Shown one piece after another: positions 1 to 5,494 of a stretch of DNA of 9,666 bases. The stretch spans positions 1 to 9,666 of the forward strand of contig JAGSPS010000098.1 in the NCBI GenBank assembly GCA_018262315.1, given 5' to 3'. The notes beneath the pieces are model-generated. The model was not told the DNA's origin. It ran no database searches and was given only the letters and a program-made list of their open reading frames with translations. This DNA comes from Deltaproteobacteria bacterium (GTDB lineage Bacteria > Myxococcota_A > UBA9160 > PR03). A program made the translations under genes and the position numbers. Each line of letters begins with the position of its first letter. Position 1 is the stretch's first letter.

Positions 1-415
1 GCCAGCTCGACCGGGTTCATCGGCGTGGCAATCACGTTGCGATGCCCCATGCCGCCTTCGAACTGGTAGTTCTCCCACGCGTGGTAGACGATCACCTGCG
101 CGTCGACTGAGCGTCGCGCGAGCCTCTGGAAGAAGATGGCGTACCGCTGCGGGTCGTCGACGAAGAAGACCGGATGATTGATCAGGATGAAATCCCTTGT
201 GCCCTGCTCGGCGGCGACGAGCTTCGGCCCGGGCACCCCATCCGCTTGATCGCCATGCCACGCGCATCGCCCGCGATGTCGGGGCGGTTGGGATCCGAGG
301 CGCCGTTGGAAAACCGGATCCAAGCGGGGCAACGAGAGCCCGGTTGGAATACGCCACACGGCCGCTCCGATCGCCAGACAAATCCCACGACGAGGAGATC
401 TAGGAACCCATGCAT
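1..415 (-). pseudogene. Catalase-family haem protein, frameshifted and partial
   Basis: Read on the minus strand, about 415 to 240 encodes a catalase-like core (GVFQPGSRCPAWIRFSNG, then DIAGDARGMAIK), where the RFSNG and DARGMAIK blocks are hallmarks of the catalase/catalase-like fold. At 236-239 the frame is lost. One added G in the run of four G (five expected) would restore GVPGPKL, followed by an unbroken stretch (RDFILINHPVFFVDDPQRYA, later HAWENYQFEGGMGHRN) that runs off the left edge still open. The restored product resembles the small catalase-like proteins rather than a full-length monofunctional catalase. The N-terminal part carrying the distal His is not readable in a single frame upstream of 415, so the gene looks broken at its 5' end as well. 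A sequencing error in the homopolymer could explain the frameshift but not the missing N-terminus. The family call is good; whether it is a true pseudogene is moderately sure. Confidence 0.72.
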
Positions 416-551
416 CTCGAGTGTCCCTTACCTCCAACCTGCGCGAGCAACCTCGCAATGACCAACCGGACCCTGCACAACGCGTCAGATGCCGTCACGT
501 CATCTACCGCTACGAGGAACCGAACCATTGCGGCGTGCAACGGCCAGCCAA
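416..551. other. Gap between catalase-like fragment and DUF302 gene
   Basis: I see no convincing gene here. On the minus strand one frame is open and contains a GKGH-x2-C stretch close to the fragment start. This could be a decayed trace of the N-terminal K-x-HG-C region of catalase-like proteins, but the match is too weak to claim. Confidence 0.3.
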
Positions 552-938
552 TCAGCCCGATGCCGCCTCCTTCATGATCTTGACGATCGTGCCCTCCACT
601 TCCTGCGCCACCCGTTCAAGTTGCGGCGCGTTGAACATCGCCAGAAGAGTGGTTGGTTTCAATGTAGCCATGATGGCTTTGCCGCCCTCCTCGTAAATGG
701 AGATCCGGCATGGCAGTGCGGTGGAAACGCTCATGTCTTGATCGAGCACCTTCTTCGCTTGTTGCGGCTGACACACCTCGAAGATCAGGCACTCGCGGGC
801 GAACTCCACTCCCTTCCGCGTCATCGTTTCTTTGAGGTTGTGCACCTGCATGACGCCAAAGTGATTGGCCTGAACGGCGACCTGCAAGGCAGCCGCAACC
901 TCAGTCACGGTCTTGTCAGTAGGTACTTTGATCAGCAT
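552..938 (-). CDS. DUF302 domain protein
   Basis: A 128-residue protein that is essentially one DUF302 domain. The diagnostic blocks are FGVMQVHNLKETM (about residues 27-39), the IFEVCQPQQAKKVL block with its Cys, and LPCRISIYEEGGKA. The family has no settled biochemical role; its members often sit beside metal, sulfur or redox genes. No signal peptide is visible (starts MLIKVPTDKTV), so it is probably cytoplasmic. Three Cys residues (REC, EVC, LPC) could bind metal or react as thiols, but this is inference. A purine-rich AAAGGGA lies about 6 bases before the ATG. It is the last gene of the minus-strand operon, 55 bases after the 40-residue membrane peptide gene. Family assignment is confident; function is unknown. 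Confidence 0.87.
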   Translation of the reverse strand: MLIKVPTDKTVTEVAAALQVAVQANHFGVMQVHNLKETMTRKGVEFARECLIFEVCQPQQAKKVLDQDMSVSTALPCRISIYEEGGKAIMATLKPTTLLAMFNAPQLERVAQEVEGTIVKIMKEAASG

Positions 939-993
939 GGGTTCCCTTTCGTGCGCGACAGTTCACCGCCACAGGCGGGTCGCGAACGCACGG

Positions 994-1116
994 CTATTTC
1001 TTGGACACCTTGTTGTTCACGACGACCAGCAGGACCACCACCAGTACGCCGATCACCGTCCAAATCCACATCCCTCCGCCCATTGAGCCATTCATCCATC
1101 CGTCTGCATGATTCAT
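994..1116 (-). CDS. 40-residue single-helix membrane peptide
   Basis: This small gene is too short for most gene callers but well supported. Its ATG (1114-1116) overlaps the TGA of the preceding membrane-protein gene as ATGA, and a strong AAAGGAG lies 7 bases before it. The product begins with a short Gly/Met-rich stretch (MNHADGWMNGSMGGGMWIW), followed by one hydrophobic helix (about residues 20-34, VIGVLVVVLLVVV) and a basic tail NNKVSKK. The positive tail predicts the C-terminus in the cytoplasm and the Met/His-containing end in the periplasm. I recognise no family. Small peptides with a GGGMW motif and one helix are common beside copper and heavy-metal genes, so an accessory role in the same operon is plausible. 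That role is inference only. Confidence 0.75.
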   Translation of the reverse strand: MNHADGWMNGSMGGGMWIWTVIGVLVVVLLVVVNNKVSKK

Positions 1117-1670
1117 CGCAAAGCTCCTTTCGTTGCGCTGCGACCCGCCCACCATCGGGCAAACAGGAATGTGAGCGGAGGCAGCAACGTCATTTGGAGT
1201 AGCGGCCACAGGCCCGCGCCCAGTACGGGCACCACGGGCATGCGCTCCGTGTACGACCAGCGCCCGGAGGCCAGCGCCGCAGGTTCCACCAGGGCCGCAC
1301 AAGCGAGGCCCAGAACAGCCGCCGTGGCGTAAGTGTTCCACCGACCGCGCAAGCCCCAGCCCAGATCGCCAGCGGCCAGCGCGCCCGCCGCGTAAATTCC
1401 CAAGATGATTCCCACGTCACCCGCCGCCGCTCGCGTGCAAAGTCCGAGCGTGCTCGTCCAGGAATGTCCCGCCGTTTCGATGTAGGCGGACATTTGCGCC
1501 ATTTCCCAGATTTCGTTCAAGACGAAGCTCGTCACCACCGTGGTCGCAAAGAACCGGCTCAACTGCCGCCAAGGCAGCCTGACGTATGCGCTGGATGCGC
1601 AGTCTCCGGCGTTTCCAACATGGTTGGCGTGGAGATTGTGCCGCGGCGCGTTGTGCCGCTCAGCGGTCAT
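1113..1670 (-). CDS. Polytopic membrane protein, about four helices
   Basis: The product has 185 residues. I chose the ATG at 1668-1670 because it overlaps the TGA of the Met-rich gene (ATGA); a longer open frame upstream lies entirely inside that gene. The N-terminal 30 residues are hydrophilic (several His, one Cys). Hydrophobic segments follow at roughly SRFFATTVVTSFVL, VGIILGIYAAGALAA, TAAVLGLACAALV and the C-terminal GLWPLLQMTLLPPLTFLFA. Acidic residues within or next to helices (NEIWEMAQ, ALVEPAAL) and the WSYTERMPVVPVLGAGLWPLLQM block are the most conserved-looking parts. They recall uncharacterised bacterial membrane proteins, and I cannot name a transport or enzyme family. It ends in an ATGA overlap with the 40-residue peptide gene, so the two are probably made together in the inner membrane. 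Confidence 0.8.
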   Translation of the reverse strand: MTAERHNAPRHNLHANHVGNAGDCASSAYVRLPWRQLSRFFATTVVTSFVLNEIWEMAQMSAYIETAGHSWTSTLGLCTRAAAGDVGIILGIYAAGALAAGDLGWGLRGRWNTYATAAVLGLACAALVEPAALASGRWSYTERMPVVPVLGAGLWPLLQMTLLPPLTFLFARWWAGRSATKGALR

Positions 1671-2128
1671 TTCTGTTGTTTTTGAGCACCCCCCGATTTT
1701 TCGTCCATCCCCTCCATCCCCTTCATCATCGGGCACTGCGACATGGATTCCTTGCCCATCTGCATGTGCTCCATCATGTGCCTCATCATCGCCTCCTCCA
1801 TCTTTGCCTTTCGCGCATCCATGGTGATCCGCTGCTCCACCATTTGGGTGATGACGTCCGCCATCAGGCTCATCTTCTTGTCGTCCGGCGCGCTGTTCAT
1901 CTTCGCGATCTGCTCGGTGAGTGCAGCGTCTTGAGCCTCGATGTCTTCCTTCATTTTCTGCTTCTGTTCCTTCATCTCCCGGCAGCCTTCCATCATCTTG
2001 CCCTCCATCATCGTCTTCCCCTCCGCAGGCTCGGCAGATCGCGCTTGCATGGGAGACCAGATGGACAGGGCCAGGGCCACTGCGAGGCTTGAACGGATGA
2101 CGAGGTTCGTATTCGTTTGGTGTCTCAT
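1667..2128 (-). CDS. Exported Met-rich helical protein, putative metal binder
   Basis: The product has 153 residues. Residues 1 to about 31 form a signal peptide (basic start, LAVALALSIW core, probable cleavage after MQARSA). The mature part is almost all helix-forming, charged and very rich in methionine (about 23 by eye), with clusters such as TMMEGKMMEGC, EEAMMRHMMEHMQM and QCPMMKGMEGM, two Cys and a few His. Met/His/Cys clusters in exported proteins are typical of Cu(I)/Ag(I) handling (compare CopA/PcoA, CusF and CopC Met motifs, none of which this is). A metal-sequestering or chaperone role in the periplasm is therefore the leading guess. It is the first clear gene of a coupled operon: its TGA overlaps the next ATG. 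An AAGGA lies about 12 bases before its start. The Met bias could also reflect simple coiled-coil structure. Confidence 0.82.
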   Translation of the reverse strand: MRHQTNTNLVIRSSLAVALALSIWSPMQARSAEPAEGKTMMEGKMMEGCREMKEQKQKMKEDIEAQDAALTEQIAKMNSAPDDKKMSLMADVITQMVEQRITMDARKAKMEEAMMRHMMEHMQMGKESMSQCPMMKGMEGMDEKSGGAQKQQK

Positions 2129-2450
2129 GTTCTACTGCATTCCTTGTGTTCTTCGTTTTGTTCGGGGTAGGCGTCCGGCTGACAGGGTACTTGAGGAATC
2201 GGTTTCACCGTGATCTGCGCGGGTGCCAACATCCGTATTGCGCCCGAAGGTGCCGATTCCTCGGTCACTCCAATCGGTTCAGAGTGCAAACCGCGTGCCC
2301 TCGCGGGTCTGCGACCCTGGGACGCACAGCGCTTCTGCACACTTCCCTTGGCATCGCATCCATCGCCACGCATGTAGGAGTTGCAGTGTGAGTTTCGGAA
2401 CCACAGAGCCTTCTGCGGTGCGGAACATTTGACGGCGTGATGCGTGGCCA
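2125..2450 (-). other. Doubtful open frame coupled to the Met-rich gene
   Basis: This 326-base stretch between the Met-rich gene and the transposase remnant holds no recognisable gene. One minus-strand frame is open throughout and ends in TGA at 2125-2127, overlapping the ATG of the Met-rich gene as ATGA, the same arrangement as the two junctions downstream. Its C-terminal reading (PAQITVKPIPQVPCQPDAYP, then EQNEEHKECSRT) looks protein-like but matches no family I know. The frame continues upstream into the transposase remnant in the wrong phase, and no start codon with a ribosome binding site stands out. It may be the 3' end of an operon gene whose head was removed at the junction near 2460, or simply leader sequence. 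Confidence 0.3.
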
Positions 2451-2458
2451 ATCGACAG

Positions 2459-2638
2459 ATTGATCGCCGCGAGGATCCGCATCGGCCCGCGGCAGCACGG
2501 GCAGTCGAGCACGTCGAGCGCAAAGACGCGGGTGATCATCTGTGCCACACGCGAGGCGGAGTCCGGCGTCGCCGAGGACACTGTGCATGCGGGATCGTTT
2601 TCCACAGGAGCCGGGCCGGCAAGCCAAGCGCATCGCAT
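2459..2638 (-). pseudogene. IS91-like transposase C-terminal remnant
   Basis: On the minus strand, about 2539 to 2462 encodes MITRVFALDVLDCPCCRGPM followed by RILAAI. This matches the zinc-ribbon-like end seen in IS91-family (Y2-type) transposases, usually of the form KRVF-x-D-x2-x-CP-x-CGG-x-M-x-I-x-A-I. Family members normally go on for about 20-40 residues with a helix containing a P-x-VI-x-x-IL pattern. Here the resemblance stops right after AAI, at about 2460, and the upstream catalytic domain is absent because badH begins at 2672. Only a scar of the element remains, at the border between the GC-rich bad operon and the less GC-rich metal-type operon. Family assignment rests on one motif, so it is moderately sure. 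Confidence 0.6.
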
Positions 2639-2671
2639 GCGCCGATTCTGTGTCTGGCGATCGCCGGCGCC

Positions 2672-3418
2672 TCAGCTCATCGTGAGGCCGCCGCTCACCG
2701 AGAGCGTCTGGCCGGTGATGTAGGCCGCTGCGTCCGAGGAGAGGAATGCAACGGCCGGCGCGACGTCGTCGGGCCGGCCGAGGCGCCGCATCGGGATCGC
2801 GCGCGTGAGCGCTTCGGTGATGCGGTCGCCGTCGGTGGTCGCCTCGGCGAGACCGCGGAACAGCGGCGTGTCGGTGGGCCCCGGGCATACGCAGTTCGCG
2901 GTGATTCCGTGGCGCACCACCTCGCGCGCGATCGACTTCGCGAGCGCGAGCAGGCCGCCCTTCGCCGCCGCGTAGATCGCTTCGCCCGAAGACCCGACGC
3001 GGCCCGCGTCCGACGAGACCAGCACGATGCGGCCGAACCCCGCTTCGATCATGTCGGGCAGCACCGCGCGCGCGACACGGATCGGCCCACCGAGATTGAT
3101 CTCCAGCACGCGTGCCTGGAAGGGTTCGTCGGTCTCGATGAACGGACGCATCAGGTCCCAGCCGGCGCACGAGACGAGCACCGTCACCGGGCCGAGGCGG
3201 TCGCGCACGGCGGCGAGAGCGAGGTCGACCGAATCGGGGTCCGCGACGTCGATCGGCACGCCGAGCCCGCCGATCTCCGCGGCGAGCAGCGCGGCGCCTT
3301 CGCCGTCGAGATCGGCGACGGCCACGGTGCGTCCCTGCGCCGCGAGAGCCCGACACACCGCCGCGCCGATCGCGCCAGCGCCGCCGGTGACGAGTGCAAC
3401 GCGCGGGCTCGCGGTCAT
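2672..3418 (-). CDS. badH: 2-hydroxycyclohexanecarboxyl-CoA dehydrogenase (SDR family)
   Basis: A 248-residue short-chain dehydrogenase of normal length. It shows the cofactor motif TGGAGAIG (11-18), Asp36 at the end of the second strand (suggesting NAD rather than NADP), and the catalytic set Asn108, Ser136, Tyr149 and Lys153 (YAAAK). The usual NNAG is SCAG (83-86), which is unusual but tolerated. AGWD-x3-PF, SDAGRVGSSGEAIYAAAKGG, CPGPTDTPLF and the C-terminal ITGQTLSVSGGLTM closely follow BadH of Rhodopseudomonas palustris as I recall it. BadH oxidises 2-hydroxycyclohexane-1-carboxyl-CoA to the 2-keto thioester. The gene lies 4 bases after badI, with AGGAAG before its ATG, and is last in the operon. 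A generic SDR is the alternative, but the badI neighbour makes the specific call likely. Confidence 0.82.
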   Translation of the reverse strand: MTASPRVALVTGGAGAIGAAVCRALAAQGRTVAVADLDGEGAALLAAEIGGLGVPIDVADPDSVDLALAAVRDRLGPVTVLVSCAGWDLMRPFIETDEPFQARVLEINLGGPIRVARAVLPDMIEAGFGRIVLVSSDAGRVGSSGEAIYAAAKGGLLALAKSIAREVVRHGITANCVCPGPTDTPLFRGLAEATTDGDRITEALTRAIPMRRLGRPDDVAPAVAFLSSDAAAYITGQTLSVSGGLTMS

Positions 3419-3422
3419 CGGG

Positions 3423-4220
3423 TCACTTCCTGTGCTTCGAGAAATCCGGCGGGCGCTTCGCGGCGAATGCCTCGATGCCTTCGCGCGCCTCGGGCGTCTC
3501 GACGAACAGGTCGAGACCCGCGAACGAGAGCGTGCCGATGCCGGCGATCGACTCGCTGTCGGCGTTGAACGAGTGCTTCAGGAAGCGCAGCGCGGTGGGG
3601 CTCTTGGCGAGCATCTCGTCGGCCCAGCGCCGCGCTTCGGCGCGCAACTCGGCGCTCGGCACGACCGCGTTCACGAGGCCCCATTGCAGCATCGTGGCGG
3701 CGTCGTACTGCCTGCACAGATACCAGACCTCGCGCGCGCGCTTGTCGCCGAGGATGCGCGCGAGGTACGCGGAGCCGAAGCCCGCGTCGAAGGAGCCGAC
3801 GCGCGGGCCGGCCTGGCCGAAGCGCGCGTGCTCGGCGGCGATCGTCAGATCGCAGAGCACGTGCAGCACGTGACCGCCGCCGACTGCGATGCCGTTCACC
3901 GCGGCGATCACCGGCTTCGGGATGTCGCGGATCACGCGATGCAGTGTCTCGATCTCGAAGAGGCCCGACTCGGACGGGCCGTAGTCGCCGGTTTCCTCGC
4001 GCTGCTTCTGGTCGCCGCCGGCGCAGAACGCCTTGTCGCCCGCGCCGGTCAGCACCACGACCCCTACGTGCGCGTCGGCCCATGCCGCCTTGAAGCAGGC
4101 GATCAACTCGTCCACGGTGTGGGCGCGAAACGCGTTGTAGCGCTCGGGCCGGTTGATCGTGATCCAGGCGACGCCGCGCTCGACTTCGTAGGCGACGTCG
4201 GTGAGCGCGGCGGGGTTCAC
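3423..4220 (-). CDS. badI: 2-ketocyclohexanecarboxyl-CoA hydrolase (crotonase family)
   Basis: The product has 265 residues. The GTG at 4218-4220 is chosen because it overlaps the aminotransferase stop (GTGA) and gives the family length (about 260); the longer open frame upstream is antisense noise. Crotonase features are INRPERYNAF (22-31), FCAGGDQ (65-71), the oxyanion-hole GGG (114-116), and GSFDAGFG (142-149) with the Ser143/Asp145 pair shared by BadI and MenB, followed by AREVWYLCRQY. BadI hydrolytically opens the ring of 2-ketocyclohexane-1-carboxyl-CoA to pimelyl-CoA in the cytoplasm. MenB (naphthoate synthase) is the near relative, and stretches such as HVLHVLCDLTIAA and SPTALRFLKHSFNAD are MenB-like. 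There are no menaquinone genes nearby, and badH follows directly, which favours BadI. The subfamily call is good but not final. Confidence 0.78.
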   Translation of the reverse strand: MNPAALTDVAYEVERGVAWITINRPERYNAFRAHTVDELIACFKAAWADAHVGVVVLTGAGDKAFCAGGDQKQREETGDYGPSESGLFEIETLHRVIRDIPKPVIAAVNGIAVGGGHVLHVLCDLTIAAEHARFGQAGPRVGSFDAGFGSAYLARILGDKRAREVWYLCRQYDAATMLQWGLVNAVVPSAELRAEARRWADEMLAKSPTALRFLKHSFNADSESIAGIGTLSFAGLDLFVETPEAREGIEAFAAKRPPDFSKHRK

Positions 4221-5407
4221 GCGAGCACCAGCTCCAGCACCGCATCGAGCGCCGGCCACAGATCCTCTTCCGGGATGTTGAGCGCCGGGAAGAGCCGCAA
4301 CACGGTGCCGGCGGTGACGTTCACCAGCACGCCGCGGTCGATCGCGCGGCGCGAGAGCGTCGCAGCGGCGTCGGCGTCGAGCAGGTCCATGCCGAGCAGC
4401 AGGCCGCGGCCGCGCGCGCGGGCCGCAGCCGTCGGATGCGCTGCCGCAAAGCGCGCGAGATGCGCGAGCACGCGCGCGCCGAGCTCGGCCGTGCGCGCGA
4501 CCAGCCCGTCTTCCTCGATCACGCGCAGCACCGTGTTCGCCGCCGCACAGGCGAGCGGGTTGCCGGCGTAGGTGCCGCCGTGGTCGCCGAGCGACACCGT
4601 CTTTGCGACGTCCTCTGTACACAGGAAAGCGGCGATCGGGAAGCCTCCGCCGAGTCCCTTGCCGAGCGTGACCACATCCGGCACGACGGAGCTGTATTCC
4701 AGCGCGAGCCACTTGCCGGTGCGGCCGATGCCGCTCTGGATCTCGTCGAGCACGAGCAATGCGCCGGCCTCGCGCGTCAGTTCGCGCAGCCCGTGCAGGT
4801 AGCCGTCGGGCGCGACGTGGACACCGCCTTCGCCCTGCACTGGCTCGACCACGAAGGCGGCGGTGTTCGCGTCGATCGCGCGGCGCGCGGCAGCGAGGTC
4901 GCCAAAGGGAACGAAGCAGCCCTCCTGCACGATGCGCTGGTACGGCGCGCGGTGCTTCTCCTGCCCGATGATCGAGAGCGCGCCGAGCGTGCGGCCGTGA
5001 AACGACTGCGTGGTCGAGACGAACTGGGTGCGGCCGGTCGCGCGGTGCGCGAGCTTCAGCGCGCCGTCCATCGCCTCGGCGCCCGAGGAGACGAAGAAGC
5101 AGCGCGTGAGCGCGTCGGGCACGACGCCGAGCAGCCGCTCGCAGAGGTCGAGCTGCGGCACCGTGTAGAAGAGATTGGTGGTCTGCATCAGGCGGCCGGC
5201 CTGCTCGGCGATCGTCTGGACCAGCGCGGGGTGCGAATGGCCGATCGCGGTGACACCCCAGCCGCCGGTGAGATCGACGTATTCGCGCCCGTCGGCGTCG
5301 CGCACGCGGGCACCGCGGCCCTCGACGATCGCCACCGGAAGCCGCTTTACGACCGGCAGGAACACGCGCGCCTCGCGCGCCGCGATCTCGTCGAAGTGGG
5401 TGCCCAA
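4217..5407 (-). CDS. Class III PLP aminotransferase, ArgD-like
   Basis: The product has 396 residues. I chose the TTG at 5405-5407: GGAGG sits 5 bases before it and the length then fits ArgD-type enzymes (about 390-400). The open frame runs far upstream only because it is antisense to moaA. Fold-type I, class III signatures are SSGAEAMDGALK (107-118), FHGRTLGAL (136-144), the EPVQGEGG block from Glu188, LDEIQSGIGRTGKW with Asp221 that pairs with the cofactor ring, and TLGKGLGGGFP with the PLP lysine at 250. The pattern is closest to acetylornithine/succinyldiaminopimelate aminotransferases, less to GABA transaminases. It overlaps badI by four bases, so it is co-transcribed with two alicyclic-acid genes, an odd partner for arginine synthesis. 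Its real amino donor and acceptor are open. Confidence 0.85.
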   Translation of the reverse strand: MGTHFDEIAAREARVFLPVVKRLPVAIVEGRGARVRDADGREYVDLTGGWGVTAIGHSHPALVQTIAEQAGRLMQTTNLFYTVPQLDLCERLLGVVPDALTRCFFVSSGAEAMDGALKLAHRATGRTQFVSTTQSFHGRTLGALSIIGQEKHRAPYQRIVQEGCFVPFGDLAAARRAIDANTAAFVVEPVQGEGGVHVAPDGYLHGLRELTREAGALLVLDEIQSGIGRTGKWLALEYSSVVPDVVTLGKGLGGGFPIAAFLCTEDVAKTVSLGDHGGTYAGNPLACAAANTVLRVIEEDGLVARTAELGARVLAHLARFAAAHPTAAARARGRGLLLGMDLLDADAAATLSRRAIDRGVLVNVTAGTVLRLFPALNIPEEDLWPALDAVLELVLA

Positions 5408-5494
5408 GCGAGCCTCCGCGTCATTTCGCGTCTCGAGACGATCGAGGGTCGAGGGTCGCGACGGCGGCGTCAACCCCGCTACGCTGCCGACGCC
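5408..5494. promoter_or_regulatory. Divergent promoter region with 12-bp palindrome
   Basis: These 87 bases separate the start of the minus-strand aminotransferase-badI-badH operon from the start of plus-strand moaA, so promoters for both directions must lie here or inside the genes. It contains a perfect palindrome CGTCTCGAGACG at 5429-5440 and, next to it, a heptamer TCGAGGG repeated in tandem (5442-5455). The palindrome is a candidate operator for a dimeric regulator. I cannot place convincing -35/-10 boxes. Confidence 0.4.

Noticed and set aside
2669..2688. Hairpin GCCTCA ... TGAGGC at the end of badH as a terminator
   Set aside because: Only six pairs, an 8-base loop and no T run; too weak to call in such GC-rich DNA.
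2265..3356. Minus-strand open frame of about 360 codons overlapping badH
   Set aside because: It is an Arg-rich shifted reading of badH. Only the separate transposase motif in another frame is meaningful.
4436..5494. Long plus-strand open frame continuous with moaA, which would add about 350 residues to its N-terminus
   Set aside because: It is antisense to the aminotransferase, whose motifs are unmistakable. The Arg/Ala/His-rich reading is typical of the opposite strand of GC-rich genes.
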